Shown here: positions 52,240 through 60,968 of the stretch, one piece after another | Layout: every line of letters begins with the position of its first letter | Numbering within the stretch: the stretch's first letter is position 1 | Assembly (NCBI GenBank): GCA_964529715.1 | Contig: CAZGXI010000028.1 | Location: 1 to 64,000 of the forward strand | Direction of reading: 5' to 3' | Length of the DNA: 64,000 bases | Origin: CAZGXI01 sp964529715 | GTDB lineage: Bacteria; Chloroflexota; Anaerolineae; Aggregatilineales; Ch27 | Translations under genes and position numbers: made by a program | Notes under the pieces: generated by a model | What the model saw: only the letters and a program-made list of their open reading frames with translations | What the model was told of the DNA's origin: nothing | The model's database searches: none

Positions 52240-52869
52240 CTATTGCTGAGATTTCCTGCGCTTCCGTCTGTTGGACATATATAGCCAGATACTATGATCC
52301 AGAACCGCTCTGGAGACACCTAACACGTCAGCGGTCAGGCTGACGATTTGCTTTGCCTCATCGTAAGCGCACTGTCCCAGGCCCGCTTCTTCCAAAAAAT
52401 GGGAGAGGTGGACGTCAACGGCGACCCCTTGAATGCCGACCAGTATCCCGAAATAGTCGGCGGTTTTGTTCCCAATTCCTTTGATCTGCCTCAAGCTATC
52501 CACGTGCGCCGGCTCTTGCAGCCATGTGCGCAGATCGGACTCGGTCTGAATTCCCTGGCTTTCAAAGAAGCGGGTGATCTCAAGAACGAGTTGTGGCTTT
52601 TTGCCGCCGAACCGCAGCAGTTTTTCCGGACTTTCCTGCGCAAGCAGTCGCAGAAAACCGCTCGTCGTTCGTGCCTCAGGATGTCTGTCTCGCAAATCCT
52701 GAACGCGCGGCCTGACAACGGTCTTGTAGTTGATTCCGGCCTGCAAGATGGCATCGGTGATCGTCGCGCCCACGTGGTCGTAATTCCCATCGATGATTTC
52801 AGGCGTGACCATCGTGAAATCCGGCAGCGATCTGATGTAACTGGCAAGGCGAGCTGCTTTTTTACGCAT
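52240..52869 (-). CDS. HhH-GPD-type DNA glycosylase-like protein
   Basis: This 209-residue protein shows the helix-hairpin-helix of endonuclease III/MutY relatives: LRQIKGIGNKTADYFGI (Lys135 in GIGNK) and the catalytic Asp152 in VAVDVHLSHFL. No 4Fe-4S Cys loop is present. Residues 20-90 differ from endonuclease III. The base removed is unknown. It lies inside the aro operon, 11 bp after aroC and 14 bp before aroK, on the same strand. Confidence 0.8.
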   Translation of the reverse strand: MRKKAARLASYIRSLPDFTMVTPEIIDGNYDHVGATITDAILQAGINYKTVVRPRVQDLRDRHPEARTTSGFLRLLAQESPEKLLRFGGKKPQLVLEITRFFESQGIQTESDLRTWLQEPAHVDSLRQIKGIGNKTADYFGILVGIQGVAVDVHLSHFLEEAGLGQCAYDEAKQIVSLTADVLGVSRAVLDHSIWLYMSNRRKRRKSQQ

Positions 52870-52880
52870 AGAGGATGTTT

Positions 52881-54071
52881 TTACTCCTCGTCTTCATACC
52901 CGAAGCGCCACGCCTCGTTTCGCATAGTCAACCCGCCGAGCGCACCCCTGTTCAGCGCAGCGAACCGCTCCTGAAGTTCTTTCATCGAGTCGCCGCCGAG
53001 CTTTTCCAGCAGCGCGTCCGCCAGCACGAAGGCGACCATTGCCTCTCCGACCACCACTGCGCGTGGCACGGCGCAGAAATCGGACCGCTCGTACACGGTG
53101 GGACTCGGCTGGCCCGTCGCCAGATCGACGGATTGGATGGGCGTCAGCGTGGTGCTGATCGGCTTCATGGCCGCGCGGACGATCAGCGGTTCGCCTGTCG
53201 TAATGCCGCCTTCCAGCCCTCCGGCGCGGTTGGTGATGCGCCGCAGCAGGCCGTCCTCGACGGCGATGGCGTCGTGAACCTGGGTGCCGGGCCGGCGCGT
53301 ATTCTCGAAGGCCGCGCCGATCTCCGCCCCTTTGATTGAGGGAATGCTGCCCATCGCGCCGAGCAGTCGCCCGGTCAGGCGGCGGTCGTAGTGGACGTGG
53401 CTGCCCAATCCCGGCGGCAGGCCCAGCGCCACGATCTCGAAGACACCGCCGAGGGTATCTTTATCCACCTTGATCTGGCGGATCGCCGCGCGCATGGACT
53501 CGGCGGCGGCGGGGTCCGGACAGCGCACCTCGCTGGCTTCGGCGGCCTCGAAGCGCGCCTCGTAAGGCATTTCCGGCGGGATGGCTGCGTCCACATCCCC
53601 GATTTGGACGACGTAGCCGCCCACGCGAATACCGAACTCGGCCAGCAGCTTTTTGCAAATCGCGCCGATGGCGACGCGCATGGCTGTTTCCCGCGCGCTG
53701 GCCCGTTCCAGAGCGAGGCGCAGGTCGTCGTAAGCGTACTTGATCGCGCCGTTCAGGTCGGCATGGCCGGGACGCGGGACGGTCATCGGCGGAACGTCCT
53801 TTTCCGCCCAATTCTTCCAGTCCCGGTTGGCGATGATCAGGCTGATGGGAGCGCCCGTCGTGCGACCGCCCATCACCCCGCCGGTGAAGCGCGCCCGGTC
53901 GCGCTCGATCTGCATTCGCCCGCCGCTGCCGTAGCCTTCCTGCCGACGTAGCAGATCGCGGTCCAGGTCTTGCGGCGCAAGGGGCAGCCCGGCGGGCATT
54001 CCTTCGAGGATGCCAGTTAGCATCGGGCCATGCGACTCGCCCGCCGTCAGAAAACGCAGGCGCATACTCAT
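52881..54071 (-). CDS. aroC: Chorismate synthase
   Basis: The 396-residue enzyme makes chorismate from EPSP using reduced FMN. It opens with RFLTAGESHGPMLTGILEGM and has the family blocks YGSGGRMQIERDRARFTGG, ERASARETAMRVA and GGLEGGITTGEPL. ATG codons at 54071 and 54065 are possible; the first overlaps the aroE stop by ATGA and is preferred. The C-terminus runs on past the common end by about 15 residues. Confidence 0.96.
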   Translation of the reverse strand: MSMRLRFLTAGESHGPMLTGILEGMPAGLPLAPQDLDRDLLRRQEGYGSGGRMQIERDRARFTGGVMGGRTTGAPISLIIANRDWKNWAEKDVPPMTVPRPGHADLNGAIKYAYDDLRLALERASARETAMRVAIGAICKKLLAEFGIRVGGYVVQIGDVDAAIPPEMPYEARFEAAEASEVRCPDPAAAESMRAAIRQIKVDKDTLGGVFEIVALGLPPGLGSHVHYDRRLTGRLLGAMGSIPSIKGAEIGAAFENTRRPGTQVHDAIAVEDGLLRRITNRAGGLEGGITTGEPLIVRAAMKPISTTLTPIQSVDLATGQPSPTVYERSDFCAVPRAVVVGEAMVAFVLADALLEKLGGDSMKELQERFAALNRGALGGLTMRNEAWRFGYEDEE

Positions 54072-54988
54072 GTGTTTAGGGCTTTCTGGGCGGCCTGGGT
54101 CATCACATCCAGCGGCGCTTCCTGGCCGGTCCACAGACGGAACGCCGCTGCCCCCTGTTTGACGAGCATCCCCAGACCGCCAATGGCGCGCGCACCGGCG
54201 GCCTCGGCCTGCCGGATCAGCCGGGTTTTGGCCGGGCGATAGACCATGTCGTAGACGACTGCTGTGGCCGGGATGGGGATATCATTCGGCCAGGGAGATT
54301 CATGGTCTTGAGGCCACATGCCAACCGGCGTGCAGTTCACGATCAGGTCGGTGCGCGGCGATACCTGGCCGAGGCGATCCCAGGGAACGGCAACCATTTT
54401 CATGCGCCATTGCGTCGAAGTGATGTCGGCAGGAACAGCGCGCGCGGGAGTGGCAAAGCCGATCTGCACATCCCGGATGAGTTCCAGCGCACGGTTCGGA
54501 TTGCGCGCGACGACGGTGATCTGATAACCCAGTTGGGCCAGTACATAGGTCGCGGCCCGCGCCGATCCGCCAGAGCCGAGGACCAGAGCGCGCAGCGGGC
54601 GCGTCTCGTCCATGTCCAGGAAGGCCAGCAAATCGGCGCGAAACCCCTCGATGTCGGTGTTGGTGCCGTGCAGCTTGACTGTGCCGCCGCTATTGGTGAA
54701 CGTAATCGTGTTAACGGCGCCGACGGCCTTTGCCTCGGCATGAAGGACATCGACAAAAGGGATCACGGCCTGTTTGTGCGGCACGGTTACGTTGAGGCCG
54801 CGAATCCCCTGCCGCTGTAGATCGTGAAGTGTTTGCTTGAGTTGATCCGGCGCAACGGCAAACGCCGTGTAGCGCCAGTTCATTCCCAGACTTTCAAAAG
54901 CAGCATTGAACATCGCCGGGCTGATGCTGTGTGCTACCGGCCAGCCCAGCAGCCCGACCTGCTGCTCGTCCCCGTTTTTTAAGCTCAC
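54068..54988 (-). CDS. aroE: Shikimate dehydrogenase
   Basis: The 306-residue NADP-dependent enzyme reduces 3-dehydroshikimate. Marks are GWPVAHSISPAMFNAAF (substrate Ser pair), NVTVPHKQAVIPF with the catalytic Lys, GSGGSARAATYVL (nucleotide loop) and VNCTPVGMWP. The start overlaps the aroA stop by ATGA. Confidence 0.94.
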   Translation of the reverse strand: MSLKNGDEQQVGLLGWPVAHSISPAMFNAAFESLGMNWRYTAFAVAPDQLKQTLHDLQRQGIRGLNVTVPHKQAVIPFVDVLHAEAKAVGAVNTITFTNSGGTVKLHGTNTDIEGFRADLLAFLDMDETRPLRALVLGSGGSARAATYVLAQLGYQITVVARNPNRALELIRDVQIGFATPARAVPADITSTQWRMKMVAVPWDRLGQVSPRTDLIVNCTPVGMWPQDHESPWPNDIPIPATAVVYDMVYRPAKTRLIRQAEAAGARAIGGLGMLVKQGAAAFRLWTGQEAPLDVMTQAAQKALNT

Positions 54989-56277
54989 CGAATTCTTGCT
55001 CCTAATCCCTGCAAATTCTCGGCAAAACCGGGGAACGAATCGGCGGCGCAGCCCGCGCCATGAACGGTCGTGACGCCCGACGCAACCAGCCCGGCAATGG
55101 CCAGGCTCATCGCAATACGATGATCGTCGTGGGCTTCAACCACGGCGCCGCGAAGCGCCTGTGGACCACGTAGGGCGAACCCATCTTCGCGCTCTTCGAT
55201 GATCGCGCCCATTTTGCGTAATTCGCCCGCCATCACCGCAATGCGGTCGGTTTCCTTGACACGCAATTCGCGCGCATCGCGGACGACGGTTTCGCCTGTG
55301 GCGCATAGGGCAGCCACCATCAGGATCGGAAATTCATCGATCATGCGCACGACCGTTTCACCACCGACAGCGATCCCCCTGAGTGCCGCCGATTGTACCA
55401 CAACCTGCCCCACCGGATCGCCCCCGGCCTCGCCGGTCGGTAGGATGACAATCTGCGCCCCCATCTCAGACAGCACATCGAACAGGCCGGTGCGCGTGGC
55501 GTTGAGATCGACGTTGTGGATGGTCACATGGCTTCCCGGCAGCAGGCTGGCGGCGACGGCCAGGAACGCGGCAGAAGAAGGGTCGCCGGGAATAGTCAGG
55601 TCGAGGGGGGATAGCGGCTTGCCTGGCGTCAACGTGACGGCGCGTGCTGCGATCTGCACCTCTGCTCCCATCGCGCGCAGCATCCGCTCGGTATGGTCCC
55701 GCGCCGGGCCGGGTTGAATCACCGTCGTCGGGCCTTGCGCGAATAGCGCCGCCAGCAAAATTGCGCTTTTGACCTGCGCGCTGGCGACGGGCAGGGGGTA
55801 GGTGATTCCGTGCAGCCGCGCCGGGCGGATGTGCAGTGGAGCGCAGCCGTCAGTATCGACGATGTCCGCGCCCATCAGCCGCAGAGGTTCGGTCACGCGG
55901 CGCATCGGGCGACGGCGAAGCTGCTCTGAACCGTCCAGCACGCAGGGGAAGGGCTGCCCGGCCAGGATACCCGCCAGCAGCCGGATGCCCGTCCCGGCGT
56001 TAACGAGATCGAGCGGTCTGGTAGGCTCACGCAGCAGCCCGCCATGAACGGTGAGCGTGGTCGGGTTGTGCTGTTCGACCGGCACGCCCAATGCCCGAAT
56101 TGCCCCCAGCGTCGCCAGGGTATCTCCGGCGGGCAGCCAGCCGCGAATACGAGTCACGCCCTGTGCCAGTGCGCCGAACATGACTGCACGGTGGCTGAGG
56201 CTCTTGTCACCAGGGACGGTTGTCTCACCATGCAGTGCGCCGCCGGGTTCGACAATGAAAACAGCAGGATCGGTCAT
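54985..56277 (-). CDS. aroA: 3-phosphoshikimate 1-carboxyvinyltransferase (EPSP synthase)
   Basis: The 430-residue enzyme adds the enolpyruvyl group to shikimate 3-phosphate. Visible are VPGDKSLSHRAVMFGALAQG, NAGTGIRLLAGILAGQPF, SAQVKSAILLAALFAQG and VKETDRIAVMAGELRKMG. The frame opens at 56586 but the family N-terminus begins at the ATG at 56277. It has a 68-bp gap after tyrA, the second largest gap inside the operon. Confidence 0.96.
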   Translation of the reverse strand: MTDPAVFIVEPGGALHGETTVPGDKSLSHRAVMFGALAQGVTRIRGWLPAGDTLATLGAIRALGVPVEQHNPTTLTVHGGLLREPTRPLDLVNAGTGIRLLAGILAGQPFPCVLDGSEQLRRRPMRRVTEPLRLMGADIVDTDGCAPLHIRPARLHGITYPLPVASAQVKSAILLAALFAQGPTTVIQPGPARDHTERMLRAMGAEVQIAARAVTLTPGKPLSPLDLTIPGDPSSAAFLAVAASLLPGSHVTIHNVDLNATRTGLFDVLSEMGAQIVILPTGEAGGDPVGQVVVQSAALRGIAVGGETVVRMIDEFPILMVAALCATGETVVRDARELRVKETDRIAVMAGELRKMGAIIEEREDGFALRGPQALRGAVVEAHDDHRIAMSLAIAGLVASGVTTVHGAGCAADSFPGFAENLQGLGARIR

Positions 56278-56345
56278 CGTTTGTCTTTCTGGATGTGAGA
56301 AGACCTGCCGGACAATATTTCCACTTCTTTCACCTATTGCCGCAG

Positions 56346-57221
56346 CTAGATCGGATGCTTTTTGGCCCACTCTCGGCGGACCTCCTGGACATTCTCCAGG
56401 ATGGCACGAAGCTGTGCGCCGTCTTGCGCGATCAAGGCGACTTCCAATGCAGCAAGCTGCATACGAAACAGCGCCAGCAGCCGGGCAACAGCGGCGGTGT
56501 TGGTGCTGAGAATGTCCAACATCACCGTCACATCGCTGGCAGCCAGCCGGGAGGTATCCCGAAAGCCACCTGCTGCCAGCTCCCACACGCGCGGATCGAA
56601 CTCTGCTTCTCCGGCGACGGTACGCACCAGCGCCGCGCTCAACAGGTAGGGCAGGTGGCTGATCCCGGCAACCAGGCGGTCGTGCCGGGCAGCGTCCATT
56701 TCGACCGCGACGGCGTTGATCGCCTGCACCAGTTCTAACGCGCGCAGGCGGGCGGCAGGTGTAGCGCGGCGTGGCGGACAGAGCACAAAGGGGCGCCCGT
56801 CATACAGATGGGGATCGGCAGCCTCGATGCCGCTGCGCTCCTTGCCGCACATGGGATGCCCGCCCATTGCCAGCACCCCGATGGGCAGGCGGCCCATCGC
56901 CGCGCAGATTTCCGCCTTGGTGCTGCCCAGATCGATCAGTAGTGTGTTCGAGCGCAGGTAGCCGCCGATGCGGTTCTGAAGCATGTCCAGGATACGCTGC
57001 ACCGGCGCGGCTAGGATAACCGTTTGAGCATCTTTCACGCCGCTTTGCAGGTCGGTCGTGCCGGCGTCGATGATACCATGCTGTTGGGCATAGGCCAGCG
57101 TATGCACGTTGGGATCGATGCCAATCAGCCTTCCGACGCGGCTGCGCAAGGCCAGCGCCATCGATCCGCCCATTAGCCCTAGACCGACAATGGCGACTTG
57201 CTGCTGATGTAGGGCGCTCAT
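56346..57221 (-). CDS. tyrA: Prephenate/arogenate dehydrogenase
   Basis: The 291-residue enzyme has the NAD-binding loop IVGLGLMGGSMALAL (residues 11-25), the catalytic-region block GGHPMCGKERSGIEAADPHL and the helical C-terminal dimerisation domain. It makes the precursor of tyrosine by oxidative decarboxylation; no ACT domain is present, so feedback by tyrosine through that domain is not expected. The ATG overlaps the aroF stop. Confidence 0.92.
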   Translation of the reverse strand: MSALHQQQVAIVGLGLMGGSMALALRSRVGRLIGIDPNVHTLAYAQQHGIIDAGTTDLQSGVKDAQTVILAAPVQRILDMLQNRIGGYLRSNTLLIDLGSTKAEICAAMGRLPIGVLAMGGHPMCGKERSGIEAADPHLYDGRPFVLCPPRRATPAARLRALELVQAINAVAVEMDAARHDRLVAGISHLPYLLSAALVRTVAGEAEFDPRVWELAAGGFRDTSRLAASDVTVMLDILSTNTAAVARLLALFRMQLAALEVALIAQDGAQLRAILENVQEVRREWAKKHPI

Positions 57222-58240
57222 ACGGTGCGATCTACCGCCTCTGCTACCCGCCGCACTGACCCTACCAGTCGGGCAAATCGTTCCGGCGTGAGCGATTGCA
57301 TCCCGTCAGAGACGGCCTTCTCCGGGTTCAAATGTACTTCGATGATCAACCCATCTGCCCCGGCGGCGATGGCTGCCCGTGACGCTGCCTCAACATATTC
57401 CCAGCGCCCGGTAGCGTGGCTGGGGTCGGCGATCACGGGCAGGTGTGTCCGGTGCTTGAGAACCGGGATGGCGTTGATGTCAAAGGTGTTGCGCGTGTAG
57501 GTCTCGAAGGTGCGGATGCCGCGCTCACACAGCATGACGCGCGTGTTGCCGTGGCTGAGAATGTACTCGGCGGCCATCAGCAGTTCTTCAATGGTACTGC
57601 TCATACCGCGCTTGAGCAGAACCGGGTGCTGTGCCCTGCCGACAGCGTGCAGCAGGGTGTAGTTCTGCATGTTGCGTGCGCCGATTTGCAGCACGTCGGC
57701 ATACTCACACACCAGCGGAATTTGCGCCGCGTCCATCACCTCAGTAACGACAGGCAGGCCGGTCCTTTCACGCGCCTCGGCCAGGTACTTGAGACCCTCT
57801 TCGCCAAGCCCCTGAAAGGCGTAGGGTGAGGTACGCGGTTTGAAGGCGCCACCGCGCAGGGCTGTCGCTCCGGCTTCCTTGACGGCGATGGCTGTCTCGA
57901 TGATCTGTTGGCGGCTTTCGACGGAGCACGGCCCGGCGATTAGCACGATCTTCCTATCGCCGACCCGATCTCCGTTGAGCGGCACGAGCGTGTTGGCCGG
58001 GCGAAACTCGCGGCTTGCCAGTTTGTAGGGGTGGCTGACCGGCATAGTCCGTTCGACGCCGTCCATCAGCTCGAACTGTTCGTGGTAAGTGTTGGGGTTC
58101 TCGCTGCCGCCGACGACACCGATGATGGTTCGCTCCTCGCCTTCGCTCAGATGTGCTTCGTAGCCGAGCGAGCGTACATGGGCGATGACGGCGGAGATTT
58201 GACGGGTGCCAGCGCCGGCTTTCATCACGATGATCATCAT
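57218..58240 (-). CDS. aroF: 3-deoxy-7-phosphoheptulonate synthase (type I-beta, FL domain)
   Basis: The 340-residue enzyme joins phosphoenolpyruvate and erythrose 4-phosphate, the first step of the pathway. An N-terminal ferredoxin-like domain (about 1-70, IIVMKAGAGTRQISAVIAHV) precedes the barrel with IAGPCSVESRQQI, RGGAFKPRTSPYAFQGLGEEG and IADPSHATGRWEYV. This domain is the feedback site in Thermotoga-type enzymes (family knowledge). GGAGG lies just before tandem ATG codons at 58240 and 58237. Confidence 0.96.
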   Translation of the reverse strand: MMIIVMKAGAGTRQISAVIAHVRSLGYEAHLSEGEERTIIGVVGGSENPNTYHEQFELMDGVERTMPVSHPYKLASREFRPANTLVPLNGDRVGDRKIVLIAGPCSVESRQQIIETAIAVKEAGATALRGGAFKPRTSPYAFQGLGEEGLKYLAEARERTGLPVVTEVMDAAQIPLVCEYADVLQIGARNMQNYTLLHAVGRAQHPVLLKRGMSSTIEELLMAAEYILSHGNTRVMLCERGIRTFETYTRNTFDINAIPVLKHRTHLPVIADPSHATGRWEYVEAASRAAIAAGADGLIIEVHLNPEKAVSDGMQSLTPERFARLVGSVRRVAEAVDRTV

Positions 58241-58295
58241 TCCTCTCCTCCTTGCAAAAGCCCTGGCTGCCAGTGGCTGGAGATAACGTGGGTCC

Positions 58296-58700
58296 TCAAG
58301 ATGACGAAGCGCCGTTCATCTGCGACATGGCGCGGTCAGGGCGCAGGACTTCTGCGCCGTTCATGTAGACGTGACGGATGTCTTTTTGGGATCGCGTTGT
58401 GTTCCAATGGATCAGGACGCGAATGCAGCGCGGCAGGCTGTCTGGCGGGGCGATCTCCTGCATACTCAGCAGCGCCACATCGATCCAGCCTAACTGCCGG
58501 GCAGCAAAGGCAGGATAGACGGCGGTGAGGTCGGGCGTCATGGTGAAGATCACGCTGGCGACATCCTCTGGCGCGATCCCGTTGGCGTCGATCAGAGCCT
58601 GCAACAGTTCGCGCGTGGCGGCGAGAATCGCGTCACGGCTATTGTCGGCAGCAAGGGTCGCACCACGCACCCCCCGACAGGCGAGTAAGGGCAAAGACAT
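58296..58700 (-). CDS. aroH: Monofunctional chorismate mutase, AroH type
   Basis: The 134-residue protein has the AroH fold marks: ACRGVRGATLAADNSRDAIL, then DVASVIFTMTPDLTAVYPAFAAR and CIRVLIHWNT with the substrate Arg. It converts chorismate to prephenate as a trimer. It is the first gene of the operon, 35 bp after the attenuator terminator, with AAGGAAG before the ATG. The last 15 residues (Ser-rich) extend past the core. Confidence 0.93.
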   Translation of the reverse strand: MSLPLLACRGVRGATLAADNSRDAILAATRELLQALIDANGIAPEDVASVIFTMTPDLTAVYPAFAARQLGWIDVALLSMQEIAPPDSLPRCIRVLIHWNTTRSQKDIRHVYMNGAEVLRPDRAMSQMNGASSS

Positions 58701-58735
58701 GGGCTGCTTCCTTTCCCGATAGCTAATCCATCAAC

Positions 58736-58766
58736 AAAAAAAGCGCAGAGGGGTGTCTCTGCGCTT
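58736..58766 (-). terminator. Attenuator terminator in the aro operon leader
   Basis: Read on the minus strand, a perfect 10-bp stem (58766-58757 with 58750-58741) and a 6-base loop run directly into seven T (58742-58736). It stands between the leader peptide stop (58795) and the aroH ATG (58700), so it would end transcription before the operon unless prevented. CAGAGAC (58761-58755) in its first arm can also pair with GTCTTCTG (58816-58809) with a one-base bulge, a possible antiterminator. Confidence 0.85.
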
Positions 58767-58794
58767 GCTGTTCTACCTTACGGTGGCTCAGGTG

Positions 58795-58917
58795 CTAAGC
58801 CGTGCTGCCAGAAGACGCCCGACCCTGCGTATTGCCCGTAAAGTAATAATAAAAGCTAAAGCCACGCCAGATGTGGCAGCTTTGAACAGGAACCGAAAGG
58901 GTCGGACAGAGGTTCAC
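58795..58917 (-). CDS. Aromatic-rich leader peptide of the aro operon
   Basis: A 40-residue open frame starts with GTG at 58917, nine bases after a GAGAGGA ribosome site (58933-58927), and stops at 58795, 29 bases before the attenuator stem. Residues 17-26 read WRGFSFYYYF: one Trp, three Phe and three Tyr codons in ten. This is the layout of a leader peptide that senses charged aromatic tRNAs by ribosome stalling. A longer in-frame ORF reaches an ATG at 59016, but that start lies upstream of the promoter and would not be transcribed from it. Confidence 0.82.
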   Translation of the reverse strand: MNLCPTLSVPVQSCHIWRGFSFYYYFTGNTQGRASSGSTA

Positions 58918-58947
58918 GTGTAAAAATCCTCTCTGGCTACTTTCGCC

Positions 58948-58977
58948 AGCATAGCACGGTTGGGTGCTGTCTGTCAA
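58948..58977 (-). promoter_or_regulatory. Promoter of the aro operon
   Basis: On the minus strand a perfect TTGACA (58977-58972) and TATGCT (58953-58948) are spaced by 18 bp. The transcript would start near 58941, eight bases before the leader peptide's ribosome site and about 240 bases before aroH. The gap 58701-59034 therefore holds promoter, leader peptide and attenuator. Confidence 0.78.
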
Positions 58978-59034
58978 CGGATGTAGCAGACAAAATCGCC
59001 GCAGCTTTTTGTGCATCTTTCACAGTCGCCCGGC

Positions 59035-60021
<987 letters not shown>

Positions 60022-60057
60022 GTTGTCTGCTCCTATACAAAAGAAATTCTGGCATCT

Positions 60058-60831
60058 TCAAACTTTTACACGCCGGAAGGCCAGCGGCAGCAGGCCCAGC
60101 GCCAGCGCGATCAGCACCCAGGGCGCGGCCTGCCGGGCCAGGTCCAGGAAGTCGGTGGATACCTGACCTGTCGTGATGGCCAGCCCGATTAGCCCCGCCG
60201 TTGTCAGGATGATCCCCGGCGCGAGCATTCGGCGGTCGCGCCAGCGGTCGCCGAGAAAGGTCAGCAGCGCAGCAAAACCGAGCGTGATCACGTACAGTGG
60301 CCAGCCGCGCGCCACATCGGAAGACGGTTCCAGAGCGAAAATCGCGGTCAGCCCGCCCCACAGCACGATCATCAGCGCGACGAACAGCGCGCCGCGCGCC
60401 TGCCGCCCAGAGGCAGCCCAATGGGCCACCAGACCCAGCGCGATCCCCAGCGCCGTGATCGCCAGGATCGCGGCGGGGACGAGGATGAACCCGCCCGAAA
60501 GCAGCGGCCACAGAAAAATTACGCCCAGCGCGATCAGTAACAGCCCTCCGATCAGCGAGGCCGGATGCAGCCGGAAGGTCGGTCGGGGCGTGGCCGCGCC
60601 GCGTGACAGGGCCGGAACCGGAGCGCCAGGCTGCACCGGGGATGCGGTCGGGAGAGCCGCCGCCTCACCGTCCCTTTCAGGGGGGCCAGCGGCTGCTGCA
60701 TCGGCCTCATCAGCTTCCGTGTCGATAGCGGTATGTGTGCCTGTTTCGGCAGGTTCACGGGAGACTTCTTCGGCTGGCAGTTCGTCCGGGATAGGCATCT
60801 CAAGAGCGTTCGGGGTCTGATCGTCCGACAT
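60058..60831 (-). CDS. Membrane protein of unknown function with acidic Pro/Ala N-terminus
   Basis: I do not recognise this 257-residue protein. Residues 1-85 are polar, acidic and Pro/Ala-rich, probably disordered in the cytosol. The rest has about six membrane helices, among them LIGGLLLIALGVIFLWPLL and a helix pair near the C-terminus, ending in a basic tail (FRRVKV). The helix composition resembles small DUF-type envelope proteins, with no catalytic residue evident. It lies downstream of the formate-dehydrogenase-like gene, separated by two palindromes. Confidence 0.65.
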   Translation of the reverse strand: MSDDQTPNALEMPIPDELPAEEVSREPAETGTHTAIDTEADEADAAAAGPPERDGEAAALPTASPVQPGAPVPALSRGAATPRPTFRLHPASLIGGLLLIALGVIFLWPLLSGGFILVPAAILAITALGIALGLVAHWAASGRQARGALFVALMIVLWGGLTAIFALEPSSDVARGWPLYVITLGFAALLTFLGDRWRDRRMLAPGIILTTAGLIGLAITTGQVSTDFLDLARQAAPWVLIALALGLLPLAFRRVKV

Positions 60832-60872
60832 GGGCCTTTTCTCTCGGCTGCTGTTCCAGGCTGGAAAACATT

Positions 60873-60899
60873 GTAGCGGCGGATTTGATCTGCCGCTAC
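60873..60899. repeat. Palindrome with GTAG/CTAC ends, first of two
   Basis: GTAGCGGCGGA (60873-60883) pairs with TCTGCCGCTAC (60889-60899) over 11 bp, with one G-T pair and a 5-base loop. It is followed 16 bp later by a second palindrome with the same ends. Confidence 0.7.
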
Positions 60900-60914
60900 T
60901 CCCACCGAAAATAG

Positions 60915-60942
60915 GTAGGGGCGACCGGCTGGTTGCCCCTAC
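60915..60942. repeat. Palindrome with GTAG/CTAC ends, second of two
   Basis: GTAGGGGCGACC (60915-60926) pairs with GGTTGCCCCTAC (60931-60942) over 12 bp, with one G-T pair and a 4-base loop. The GTAGGGGC...GCCCCTAC form is of the kind found dispersed between genes in Chloroflexota and cyanobacteria (from memory, to be checked). It lies past the end of the formate-dehydrogenase-like gene. Confidence 0.75.
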
Positions 60943-60968
60943 GGATCGTCGTTTTGCCCCGAACGGCG

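Noticed and set aside
58918..59016. Upstream extension of the leader peptide to an ATG at 59016
   Set aside because: The strong promoter and expected transcript start (about 58941) lie inside this extension, so it would not be in the RNA; the GTG at 58917 has a proper ribosome site.
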